Assembly: GCF_000317145.1 (NCBI RefSeq)
Contig: NC_019697.1
Coordinates: 2,542,001-2,606,000, forward strand
Source: Chamaesiphon minutus PCC 6605
Lineage (GTDB): Bacteria > Cyanobacteriota > Cyanobacteriia > Cyanobacteriales > Chamaesiphonaceae
Reading direction: 5' to 3'
DNA: 64,000 nucleotides
Shown here: in pieces, positions 1 to 7,333 of the stretch
Layout of the letters: each line of letters begins with the position of its first letter
Numbering within the stretch: the stretch's first letter is position 1
Made by a program: the position numbers and the translations under genes
The notes under the pieces: generated by a model
Databases searched by the model: none
The model's input: only the letters and a program-made list of their open reading frames with translations
Told to the model about the DNA's origin: nothing

Positions 1-28
1 TATCAATTCCGCAACACCCAGATATCCT

Positions 29-562
29 CTAAGATTCCAATAGCTCGATCGCTTCTTCACACCAAGCTAACCATTCAGTCTCGATTCTGATACCCTGACG
101 TAAGGTTATATATTGATAACGCCCGACATCGCTAAACTGCGATCGATCTGGAAAATATCGATCGGCGATCGATTGATATGTCTGTAATGTTGCTAAATGT
201 TGACTCCGATGATGTTTTAATTCTGACACGATCGTCTGTGGAGAAACGATCGTGCCTGCAAATATTTTCACTAGTAAGTCGTCTTTAATCGGACTGACAG
301 TACTTGGTGTCTCGATCCACAATCGCAATGATTCCTCACCTTTTTCAGTTAGGGTATAGATCTTTTTGTCTGGGCGATGCTCTTGCTCGATTAATTGTGC
401 CTCGATTTGGCTTTGTTCTTCTAGTTTGGTAAGTTCGCGGTAGATCTGTTGGTGAGTGGCATTCCAGAAAAAACCGACAGATCCATCGAATCTTTTGGCT
501 AGATCGTAGCCACTGCAAGCACGATCGTTTAGTGCTGCCAAAATTGCATGAGATAAAGCCAT
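29..562 (-). CDS. PadR family transcriptional regulator
   Basis: 177-residue protein with the PadR layout. An N-terminal winged helix opens with MALSHAILAAL and continues through SGYDLAKRF and HQQIYRELTKLEEQ. The wing is KKIYTLTEKGEE, and a C-terminal alpha-helical dimerisation half (about residues 90-177) follows, as in Vir-type PadR proteins. PadR proteins are usually repressors that respond to small or toxic compounds. It is divergently placed from the DUF4188 gene at 1062, separated by about 500 bp that include a MITE-like repeat. Control of that neighbour is plausible by position only. The ATG start is followed at once by the conserved first helix, so the start is well supported. Confidence 0.88.
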   Translation of the reverse strand: MALSHAILAALNDRACSGYDLAKRFDGSVGFFWNATHQQIYRELTKLEEQSQIEAQLIEQEHRPDKKIYTLTEKGEESLRLWIETPSTVSPIKDDLLVKIFAGTIVSPQTIVSELKHHRSQHLATLQTYQSIADRYFPDRSQFSDVGRYQYITLRQGIRIETEWLAWCEEAIELLES

Positions 563-708
563 GGGAATAGGGGATATAGGGAATAGGGAATAGGGAAAAG
601 AGGATAGGAGTTTAAATTACGGTTGCGATCGAGTCTATCTCCAGATCTCATTCGCTCGAAAGCGTTGCTGGCAAAGGCGATCGGCGATCTGAGGTACTCG
701 ATTGGTTT

Positions 709-862
709 CAATACGGTTCGGTTAAAAACCAATCGTGAGTTAGTTGCTCCGGTTTAGGTTGAAATCCCCCTAAATCCCCCTTAAAAAGGGGGACTTTTAA
801 AGCCCCCTTTTTAAGGGGGTTGGGGGATTCAGATCTCAAGCGAAGCTAACCGAACCGTATTG
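709..862. repeat. MITE-like element in the PadR/DUF4188 intergenic region
   Basis: A 16-bp perfect terminal inverted repeat, CAATACGGTTCGGTTA at 709-724 and its complement at 847-862, encloses a second nested palindrome (about 772-829) made of CCCCCTTAAAAAGGGGG-type arms. The core matches elements near 15.45, 19.6-19.75 and 47.1 kb, so it belongs to a dispersed family. No ORF is inside. The remainder of 563-1061 shows only an A/G-rich GGGAATA repeat (565-600) next to the PadR start, and no other gene is visible. Confidence 0.7.
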
Positions 863-1061
863 CGATTGGTTTTATCTTGGTAAATTAGTTGCATATTCAA
901 TAAAGTTGATATATGATTTTGATATGCAACTAGTTTAATACATGCGAGCGAAATTGGGCAATTGGCGACCTGAGTTGCCTTGACTTAGTGTCGCAATATC
1001 TCGATCGATACTGCTGCTGCATGTTTGTAAAGCCACAGAATGAAAGCAAGAGAATGAGCAT

Positions 1062-1565
1062 ATGTCAAAAGTAGTTCCTGGTAGATTTAGTGCCCAGATC
1101 GATGAATCTTTCGTCGTTTTTTTAATTGGAATGCGTGTAAATAACATTTGGGCTGTCAATAAATGGCTGCCTACCGCCCAAGCAATGGGGCCGATGTTAA
1201 ATGTCCTACATCAATATCCAGAAAAAGGTTTTTTGGGACAAGAGTCATTTTTCCGCTTGTTCCCGATAACAACCGTGATGATTACTTACTGGAAATCATT
1301 CGAGCATTTAGAATATTTTGCCCGTAATGCTGACGATCCGCACTTGCAACCGTGGCGAGAATTCAATCGATCGATCGGTAATGATGGCAGCGTCGGGATT
1401 TGGCACGAAACCTATTTAGTCCCAGCAGGACAGTCAGAATCTATTTACGCGAATATGCCCATATTTGGTTTGGCAGCCGCAACTACACACATGCCTGCGG
1501 TTGGTAAAAAAGAAACTGCCCGTCGGCGATTGGGCGGCAATAATACACCTGCTGTTCCTAACTAA
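1062..1565 (+). CDS. DUF4188 domain protein (monooxygenase-like)
   Basis: 167 residues recognised as DUF4188, a small ferredoxin-like alpha+beta barrel family often labelled monooxygenase family protein. Visible features are the start GRFSAQIDESFVVFLIGMR, the middle WLPTAQAMGPMLNVL, MITYWKSFEHLEYFARN and HLQPWREFNR, and the end GIWHETYLVPAG. No reaction is established for the family, so no substrate is assigned. The tail after residue 145 is poorly conserved and basic. It lies divergent from a PadR regulator. The ATG is retained because family conservation begins within a few residues of it. Confidence 0.8.
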   Translation: MSKVVPGRFSAQIDESFVVFLIGMRVNNIWAVNKWLPTAQAMGPMLNVLHQYPEKGFLGQESFFRLFPITTVMITYWKSFEHLEYFARNADDPHLQPWREFNRSIGNDGSVGIWHETYLVPAGQSESIYANMPIFGLAAATTHMPAVGKKETARRRLGGNNTPAVPN

Positions 1566-1637
1566 TCGAGTCAATTTTGGTAATTATTTTCAAATATCTT
1601 GCACCAATACAGAAACATTAGTATTTAGTGGAGATCC

Positions 1638-1702
1638 GAGGGTACCCACAAGGGGCACCCCTACACAATCGATCTGTAGGGGTGCCCCTTGTGGGTACCC
1701 TC
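1638..1702. repeat. Long perfect hairpin downstream of the DUF4188 gene
   Basis: Left arm 1638-1664 and right arm 1676-1702 are 27-nt perfect complements (core GGTACCCACAAGGGGCACCC), closing one further A-T pair around a 9-nt loop. It lies about 70 bp after the DUF4188 stop, before the convergent oxidoreductase. There is no U-run, so it is more likely a dispersed palindromic repeat than a simple terminator, although it could block transcription from both sides. Confidence 0.75.
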
Positions 1703-1748
1703 CGATTGTGGCAGTACTAGTATTTAGGCATTAGGACGAGATCTGGGA

Positions 1749-2759
1749 TTACAAGCTATCGATAACCACCGTGCGGCGGGTTTCGGCGGCGATCCGAGCA
1801 GCATCGGCGACGCGAAGTGTAGCGAGACTGGCCGCAGGCGTGACGTAATTTGGTTTACCATCGATGAGATAGTCGAGCACTATTTCTAGATCTTTAGCAA
1901 ATAAGCCTTTGCGCGCGCCAAGATCTAGCGGGGTAGAAGTTCCGTCCTGAATGAATACCCCTTCGTCGCCATCGAATATTAGCGCGCCTTTGTCGCCATG
2001 GACTTCAAACTTGCGGGAGCCTTGCCATAAGCCTTCCCCTTTGCCATAGGCAATTTCGCCGATCGCACTATTATTCTTGAATCGAAACTGGGCGGTACAC
2101 AAACAAGTTTTGTAATAATCGCCCACACCGCCCCAATACTGGTTGTTACAACTGATACTCTCGATCGAGCCAAATAAATCGGTAAACCGATGCAGTCGAG
2201 ACAGAGCCGCAGTCAGGGGAAATCCGAACTCAGAACGATGAAATGTCCATTTTTCAGGGACGGGACGCTGGGGAACGATCGTGCTGTAGCGGGCGTAATA
2301 GACCTCGCCAACGCGATCCAACCATTCGCGCATCGTCTGATGCAGCCCGCCCAAGAGTTCGATATGTTCGACATGCAGCAAGACTTTTTTGGCTTCAGCT
2401 AAGGCGACAATTTCTCTAGCTTCGCCCAAGTCGAGTGAGAGAGGATACTCGACAATTGTATGCTTGCCTGCGGCGATCGCGGCACGGACGATCGCGCCAT
2501 GATGTGCATTAATCGTCGCCACCAATACCAGATCGATATCTGGCATCTGCACTAATTTCTGCCAATCAGCTACGGCAACGATATTGAAGCTGTGGGCAAA
2601 TTCTGCCGTGCGTTCGGGATTGCGCCCCGACACGGCGACTAATTGAGTCCGACTTTCGGCATCGAAGCTCTGGGCGCGGATCTTAGCGGCAAATCCCGTG
2701 CCTACAATTCCAACTCGGATTGGGAGATTAATTTCTCCGTAAGTAGCGATTTTAGACAT
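1749..2759 (-). CDS. Gfo/Idh/MocA family NAD(P)-dependent oxidoreductase
   Basis: 336 residues. The N-terminal Rossmann fold carries the dinucleotide loop GIVGTGFAAKIRAQSF (about residues 17-32), then NPERTAEFA and the DLVLVATINAHHGAIV strand-helix. The family EYPLSLDLGEAREIVALA segment (the EKPLA-type motif, here EYPLS) is near residue 120. The C-terminal half is the GFO_IDH_MocA beta-sheet domain (EVHGDKGALIFDGDEGVF). These enzymes oxidise or reduce sugars, sugar nucleotides, inositols or, in the related BVR enzymes, biliverdin; substrate cannot be read from sequence. The lysine of the usual EKP catalytic motif is Tyr here, which is noteworthy. It appears monocistronic and runs towards the DUF4188 gene. 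Confidence 0.85.
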   Translation of the reverse strand: MSKIATYGEINLPIRVGIVGTGFAAKIRAQSFDAESRTQLVAVSGRNPERTAEFAHSFNIVAVADWQKLVQMPDIDLVLVATINAHHGAIVRAAIAAGKHTIVEYPLSLDLGEAREIVALAEAKKVLLHVEHIELLGGLHQTMREWLDRVGEVYYARYSTIVPQRPVPEKWTFHRSEFGFPLTAALSRLHRFTDLFGSIESISCNNQYWGGVGDYYKTCLCTAQFRFKNNSAIGEIAYGKGEGLWQGSRKFEVHGDKGALIFDGDEGVFIQDGTSTPLDLGARKGLFAKDLEIVLDYLIDGKPNYVTPAASLATLRVADAARIAAETRRTVVIDSL

Positions 2760-3146
2760 AAGATTTTTTAATATTACCTGGAGATCGAACCAACACCCAA
2801 ACTGAATGCCCGAAAATATTATAACTCCTGTCCCAGCCTACCATTCAATCCCCTGGGCCGTGTTTTTTTGGGGCTGCTAAATGTTAGTTCCGGTGGCTTA
2901 CGGTCGTGCTCCAATCTCCTATCAGTCGCCGAGATATAAGTAATTAGGATGAATTAGCGCGATTTGATTACGAATACCATTCGACTTTAGTAGGACTTAT
3001 AGATACAGATGGTAAGGTTTTCCCTTAGTATTCAGATAGAGATGAAAACGACTGCGATTAGCTAGGCAATCCTACCGATGGCCTAACTAAGATACATCCG
3101 TCCGTATCCGCCATTTTTAAGCGAAATAGAGAGGAATCAATCTAAC
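2760..3146. other. Divergent intergenic region, oxidoreductase/ferredoxin
   Basis: About 390 bp between divergent starts. No ORF or strong repeat is visible. It must hold the promoters of both genes, and GAGAGGAATCAATCTAAC just before 3147 supplies the ferredoxin ribosome-binding site. Confidence 0.5.
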
Positions 3147-3446
3147 ATGGCAACCTATAAAGTTACTTTAATCAACGAAGCCGAAGGTCTCAACACTACC
3201 ATCGACGTAGCTGATGACACCTATATTTTAGACGCAGCCGAAGAGCAAGGAATCGATTTGCCTTATTCTTGCCGTGCGGGTGCTTGTTCTACCTGTGCTG
3301 GTAAAATCACTGCTGGAGAAATCGACCAATCCGATCAGTCTTTCTTAGATGACGACCAAATCGAAGCAGGTTACGTCCTGACTTGCGTGGCTTATCCTAA
3401 GTCTAACTGCACCATCATGACTCACCAAGAAGAACAACTCTACTAA
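3147..3446 (+). CDS. petF: Plant-type [2Fe-2S] ferredoxin I
   Basis: 99 residues, the exact size of cyanobacterial photosynthetic ferredoxin. The four cluster ligands are Cys42, Cys47, Cys50 and Cys80 in the pattern [15 protein letters not shown] ... LTCVAYP. The sequence is acidic and ends with the family HQEEQLY. It accepts electrons from photosystem I and passes them to FNR, nitrite reductase, glutamate synthase and thioredoxin reductase in the cytosol. A good GAGAGGAATC ribosome-binding site precedes the ATG and a strong intrinsic terminator follows at 3478, so it is a single-gene transcript. Several ferredoxin paralogues exist in cyanobacteria; length and motif match the main PetF type. 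Confidence 0.93.
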   Translation: MATYKVTLINEAEGLNTTIDVADDTYILDAAEEQGIDLPYSCRAGACSTCAGKITAGEIDQSDQSFLDDDQIEAGYVLTCVAYPKSNCTIMTHQEEQLY

Positions 3447-3477
3447 GAGATCGCTCTCGATTTAGAGTTAATAGTTT

Positions 3478-3520
3478 AGGAGTGCGGAATTGAGCTAATT
3501 CCTCGCTCCTATCTTTTTTT
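3478..3520 (+). terminator. Intrinsic terminator of the ferredoxin gene
   Basis: Stem AGGAG..GAATT (from 3478) pairs with AATTC..CTCCT (to 3510) around GAGCT and is followed by ATCTTTTTTT, 32 bp after the stop codon. Confidence 0.85.
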
Positions 3521-3599
3521 GGCTAAACTCGCCAGCCACCGAGCCAAATGCGATCGTTTAAGTGCTAAAACCTAGCTGCCACAAACGTTTGGAGGTTTT

Positions 3600-3786
3600 A
3601 TGAGAATTGCTAGCTCACCTGCTGTCAATACTCAGCCATTGCTGCTAGATGTCAGCAATACCACTCTAACTGTGACATCAGCACAATTCGATCGGAAGAG
3701 AATTAGAAATACTAGCATCGCCTGAATCAATCGATTGTATTGAAGTCATGCCAGGTTTTATACTGAGGATGAGTATCATTTGGTAA
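3600..3786 (+). pseudogene. Remnant of a Uma2-family (PD-(D/E)XK-like) gene
   Basis: From ATG 3600 (preceded by GGAGG) the reading is MRIASSPAVNTQPLLLDVSN then TTLTVTSAQFDR, which resembles the N-terminus of cyanobacterial Uma2 endonuclease-like proteins. After a jump into another frame, 3700-3786 reads ELEILASPESIDCIEVMPGF then ILRMSIIW and stop, resembling the Uma2 C-terminus (VEVL..PE....VLPGF.LDL..IW). The roughly 150-residue catalytic core is missing, so this is an internally deleted, frameshifted gene. Assignment rests on recalled family ends. Confidence 0.55.
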
Positions 3787-3974
3787 CGATCGGGATCGAC
3801 CTCGATCGCTAATCATAAAATTTACAAGATCCAAATATAGATTTGGCTAGATAATTCCTCAAACCTGAATAGTGAGCAGTGCCTACCCTGCTGACTACAA
3901 TCGATCGCATGATGTGTAAAATGAGACGAGATCCACTTGTAAACATCAAATAACTCGATCGAGGGTCAAGCGCA

Positions 3975-5519
3975 ATGAAACCGATCGTTAATTTATTACC
4001 AAATTGGCTGTACTTCTGGGGCGAAGCGAGAACGCGGATCGTCATTTGGTATATCTTAATTGTTTCGATCGCGATCGGCGGAGCCATACCGCTGATGCGA
4101 CAACAGATGTTGGCGCAAGTGGACGCTAGGGTCAGAGCCGACTTAAATGAGGAAATGCAAGAATTTATCGAATTACTCTCGACTGGTCCGAGGCTGGAGG
4201 ATCTGGATATCGTCAAGGCATTGCAGGCAGATGGCAAAGTTATTCCCGATGGATATCCGACTACGACTCAGGAGTTAGCTTCATTGCTAGAACTTCATCT
4301 CAAGCGGCGGATTCCAGAAGATGATACTTTTTTGATTGGCTTTGTCAATGGCGAGTTCGATCGATCGAGTCCGAGAGCATTACCGCCAGAGTTGAGCCGT
4401 AACTCTCCACTGATAAAACGGTTGGCTAAGGTGAATCGTGCCGAACAAGGAGAACTAGAACTAACTGGATCGGGTGAACTCTTGTACAAATCTGAGCCAG
4501 TCAAAATTAAGGGTAAAGTCTTGGGTGTGTATGTCGTCGCCCATACTACTCAAGGCGAACAAGCTGAGGCTCTGAGCATCTTTAACGTCATCATCCAGGT
4601 CAAGGCGATCTCCTTTGGCTTGGCACTAGTGATGATTTGGTGGGCGGCGGGGCGGGTGTTGGCTCCGTTACGCGGCTTGAGTGCGACGGCTCATGCTATT
4701 TCCGAATCAGATCTGTCTAAACGCTTGCCGACACAAGGTAATGGCGAAATTGCTAAACTCTCAGCGACGTTCAATGAGATGATGGATCGACTAGAGTTGG
4801 CATTTGAAACGCAGCGCAATTTTATTAATGATGCCGGACACGAACTGCGGACGCCAATTACGATTATTCAAGGACACTTGGAATTGATGGGAGACGATCC
4901 CCAGGAGCGCGAAGAAACGATCGCCCTAGTGATGGATGAATTAGCCCGGATGACGCGACTAGTAGAAGATCTGGTGCTACTTTCCAAAAGCGAACGGGTA
5001 GATTTTTTGCGACTGGAAAGGGTTGATGCGGCTGTTTTGATGCAGGAAATGTATCTCAAAGCCACGGCACTATCTAGCGATCGCGATTGGCGATTAGAAA
5101 ATCAAGCAGTGCGATCGATATTAGTCGATCGGCAGCGGATTACCGAAGCAATGATGAATTTGGCGGAAAATGCCGTTCAACACACAGTTGCGGGAACTAT
5201 AATTACGCTAGGCTCCGATCTCGATCGGGACAAAGTATTATTTTGGGTACGAGATGCTGGAGAAGGTATCCCAGCCGCAGAACAGAAACGAATTTTTGAA
5301 CGATTTGCAAGAGTCACTACCAATCGACGGAGATCGGATGGATCGGGATTGGGTTTAGCGATTGTCAAGGCGATCGTCGAAGCTCATCATGGCTCGGTCA
5401 ATTTGCAGAGCAATTTGGGAACCGGATCTACCTTTACGCTCGTCTTGCCAACCAACCCCGCTGTCGATCTGTCCTATACTCCAGTTCCTCATGTACAGAA
5501 TTCTCGTCGCGGAAGATGA
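3975..5519 (+). CDS. Membrane sensor histidine kinase
   Basis: 514 residues. TM helix about 21-41 (TRIVIWYILIVSIAIGG), a periplasmic sensor segment of about 160 residues, TM2 about 205-228, and HAMP (VLAPLRGLSATAHAIS). HisKA has the phosphoacceptor His289 in DAGHELRTPITII. HATPase has N-box NLAENAVQHT, G1 DAGEGIP, F-box FERFAR and G2 GSGLGLAIVKAI, all intact. It overlaps the following OmpR-type regulator by 29 bp, the usual sign of a cognate pair. The signal is unknown because the sensor region matches no domain I recognise. GTP-like or phosphate-specific features are absent, so I do not call it PhoR. Confidence 0.92.
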   Translation: MKPIVNLLPNWLYFWGEARTRIVIWYILIVSIAIGGAIPLMRQQMLAQVDARVRADLNEEMQEFIELLSTGPRLEDLDIVKALQADGKVIPDGYPTTTQELASLLELHLKRRIPEDDTFLIGFVNGEFDRSSPRALPPELSRNSPLIKRLAKVNRAEQGELELTGSGELLYKSEPVKIKGKVLGVYVVAHTTQGEQAEALSIFNVIIQVKAISFGLALVMIWWAAGRVLAPLRGLSATAHAISESDLSKRLPTQGNGEIAKLSATFNEMMDRLELAFETQRNFINDAGHELRTPITIIQGHLELMGDDPQEREETIALVMDELARMTRLVEDLVLLSKSERVDFLRLERVDAAVLMQEMYLKATALSSDRDWRLENQAVRSILVDRQRITEAMMNLAENAVQHTVAGTIITLGSDLDRDKVLFWVRDAGEGIPAAEQKRIFERFARVTTNRRRSDGSGLGLAIVKAIVEAHHGSVNLQSNLGTGSTFTLVLPTNPAVDLSYTPVPHVQNSRRGR

Positions 5520-6162
5520 AGCTCGGATAGCTGCATTTGTCGAAAAAGGTTTGAAATCTCATGGCTTCACGCCGACCCTCGCTGCTGAGGCAAATGAGAC
5601 AATCTCTTTGGCATTGGGGGGGAACTTCGATCTGCTAATTTTAGATTTGGGGTTGCCTGGAAAAGATGGGCTAGAAGTGCTCTCAGAACTGCGCGGACAG
5701 GGAATACAGTTGCCGATTATCATCCTATCAGCACGGGACGATCTCCGCGATAAGGTCGCAGGATTTGAAGGTGGAGCTGATGATTATGTGACCAAACCAT
5801 TTCGGTTTGAAGAACTGCTGCTGCGGATTAAAGCGCGGTTGCGGGGTAATGGGGTAGGTAGTGCGGAGCCAGAGGTAATGGAGTTGCAAATCGGCGAGAT
5901 CGTGCTAGATTTACGCACGCGCAAGGCTAAAATTGGCAATCGCTGGATCGATTTACCAGCCCGTGAATTTATCCTCGCCGAAACATTTTTTCGCCATCCA
6001 GGACAAGTAATGAGTCGAGAAGTATTACTCGATCGCGTCTGGGGCTATGACTACGATCCGGGTTCTAATATCGTCGATGTTTATGTCGGTTATTTGCGGA
6101 AAAAATTGGGCAGTGAGTTGTTTGAAACGGTGCGCGGGATGGGCTATCGCTTGAAAAGTTAG
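5491..6162 (+). CDS. OmpR/PhoB-family response regulator
   Basis: 223 residues starting at ATG 5491 (MYRILVAEDEARIAAFVEKG). An earlier in-frame ATG at 5362 lies deep in the kinase gene and would add an unrelated 43-residue extension. Receiver domain: acidic pocket Glu8/Asp9, phosphoacceptor Asp52 in LILDLGLPG, Lys102 in VTKPF. The C-terminal winged helix has the Trans_reg_C pattern (LPAREFILAETFFRHPGQV, SNIVDVYVGYLRKKLG, VRGMGYRL). It should be phosphorylated by the overlapping histidine kinase. The receiver is close to the orphan receiver at 6696, so the two probably arose by duplication. Confidence 0.93.
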   Translation: MYRILVAEDEARIAAFVEKGLKSHGFTPTLAAEANETISLALGGNFDLLILDLGLPGKDGLEVLSELRGQGIQLPIIILSARDDLRDKVAGFEGGADDYVTKPFRFEELLLRIKARLRGNGVGSAEPEVMELQIGEIVLDLRTRKAKIGNRWIDLPAREFILAETFFRHPGQVMSREVLLDRVWGYDYDPGSNIVDVYVGYLRKKLGSELFETVRGMGYRLKS

Positions 6163-6202
6163 GATCGTCGATCGCTGCGATGACTGTAATTCTGAATTTT
6201 AT

Positions 6203-6331
6203 TTACGCCCAAACTACCAGTCCAATGCGATCGGCAACTTGCTGCTCCAGCCACTGTTCAAATAACTCGTTCGGTAACTGTGGTTGGATCTGTCGATCGA
6301 ATTTCGCGGGTAACCAGCATTCGAGCCTATC
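6203..6331 (-). pseudogene. Possible 3' gene fragment, unknown family
   Basis: On the minus strand an open frame of 42 codons without a start reads DRLECWLPAKFDRQIQPQLP then NELFEQWLEQQVADRIGLVV, ending WA and a stop. The composition is protein-like (amphipathic, no low complexity), while the plus-strand reading of the same segment is Ser/Cys-rich and implausible. It could be the tail of a lost gene. No family is recognised and it may be chance. Confidence 0.25.
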
Positions 6332-6520
6332 TCATCACAATTTAATAAATCGATCGTGTTAACTAGGGTACCGAGTTCCTATGTCAGCTTTTATGTATCA
6401 CTAACGAGTACCTAAATCGATCGGAAGATTGTTGTGTTCGCCAGCTTGACGCAATCTATTCAGCTCGTAACGGTGAAGATCGGAGATTGACAACGAGATC
6501 GCGCTCTCGATCGACATAAC

Positions 6521-6540
6521 ATGAGAATTTTCTCATCAAA
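6521..6540. promoter_or_regulatory. Palindromic operator candidate, site 1
   Basis: ATGAGAATTTTCTCATCAAA, 155 bp before the start of the receiver-only regulator. The core TGAGAA-TT-TTCTCA is a perfect dyad. The same 20-mer recurs with one or two changes at 7247 and 9997, each upstream of a different transcription unit. The rest of 6332-6674 shows no gene. Confidence 0.6.
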
Positions 6541-6695
6541 GAAGTTAAATTAAAAGCCTCAGATCGGGGTAGATTGAAGATAAGTCTGTATTCTATCGAT
6601 CGAAATCGATAAATGTGCGTGCATTTCCTCGCTGTAGTGGAGAGTCCAGAGGCTGTATCTAGTTTGTACCAGTTATGCCTCGTGTTGAGATCCAA

Positions 6696-7088
6696 ATGAG
6701 TAACGTCTTAATTTTGATTGCTGAAGATGAAGATCGTCTGGCTGCTTTTATAGAGAAGGGGTTGAAGAACAATGGGTTTGAGACGATCGTCGCTGCGGAT
6801 GGTGTCCAAGCCTTAGAGGCGATTCTCCAAAGGAGAGGCTCCGCCAACGATCGACAGCCAGTAGATTTGCTGCTGTTAGATCTGGGTTTACCGATTAAGG
6901 ATGGTTGGGCGGTATTGCAGGAAGCCCGCGCACAGCATCCCGATCTGCCGATTATTGTGGTGACGGCGATGACAGACGAACGCGATCGCCAACGGGTGTT
7001 ACAGTTGGGGGCGAATGATTATTTATCCAAACCGTTTAAGTTTAGCGATCTGCTGGCCAAAGTTAAATTGTATTTGGATGATGTTTAG
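6696..7088 (+). CDS. Receiver-only response regulator
   Basis: 130 residues from ATG 6696 (MSNVLILIAEDEDRLAAFIE); an in-frame ATG at 6675 would add seven residues. Complete receiver with acidic pocket Glu-Asp-Glu-Asp, phosphoacceptor Asp62 in LLLLDLGLP, the conserved Thr in VVTAMTDE and Lys in LSKPFKF. No output domain follows, so it acts by protein contact or as a phosphate shuttle. The sequence is most like the receiver at 5491. A stretch QRRGSANDRQ after helix 2 is encoded by a copy of the dispersed repeat AGAGGCTCCGCCAACGA (also at 39523), an insertion in frame. A palindromic operator candidate sits upstream at 6521. Confidence 0.88.
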   Translation: MSNVLILIAEDEDRLAAFIEKGLKNNGFETIVAADGVQALEAILQRRGSANDRQPVDLLLLDLGLPIKDGWAVLQEARAQHPDLPIIVVTAMTDERDRQRVLQLGANDYLSKPFKFSDLLAKVKLYLDDV

Positions 7089-7162
7089 ACTATTTGAGCG
7101 TCTTCTAGATGCCCAACCATGGATATCCGTATTGGGCATCGAGCTGTCGTTGGCGTTGGCGT

Positions 7163-7197
7163 AGCCGCGCCGAGAGGTACAGCCGCGCCGAGAGGTA
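7163..7197. repeat. 17-bp direct repeat
   Basis: AGCCGCGCCGAGAGGTA occurs at 7163-7179 and 7181-7197, next to GTCGTTGGCG (7147), the complement of part of the CGCCAACGAC repeat word seen at 6841 and 39531. It lies in the 245-bp gap between the receiver-only regulator and ugd. Confidence 0.65.
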
Positions 7198-7246
7198 ATC
7201 GCTTCGGTGCGCGTAGTCTCAAAAAAGTCGTTCGCTTTCGCCCCAG

Positions 7247-7266
7247 ATGAGAGTTATCTCATCAAA
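7247..7266. promoter_or_regulatory. Palindromic operator candidate, site 2
   Basis: ATGAGAGTTATCTCATCAAA, 67 bp before the ugd ATG. It matches the sites at 6521 and 9997 in 18-19 of 20 positions, including the non-palindromic ATCAAA tail. Confidence 0.62.
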
Positions 7267-7333
7267 GCTTCATCCCTGTTTCATCAGAACTTGAGAACCT
7301 GAGTAATAACTAAAATTCAGGAGCGTGAATCTC

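Noticed and set aside
935-1159. 74-codon minus-strand frame overlapping the DUF4188 start
   Set aside because: Shadow of the DUF4188 gene and its leader; no family features.
1638-1702. Riboswitch or tRNA-like RNA
   Set aside because: It is a simple perfect hairpin without conserved aptamer features.
3975-6162. Assigning the kinase/regulator pair as PhoR/PhoB (SphS/SphR) for the phosphate island
   Set aside because: Sensor region and distance (17 kb) give no specific support; many OmpR pairs look the same.
6180-6362. 60-codon plus-strand frame after the OmpR regulator
   Set aside because: Cys/Ser/Asn-rich composition is implausible; the minus-strand reading of the same DNA looks more protein-like and is reported as a fragment.
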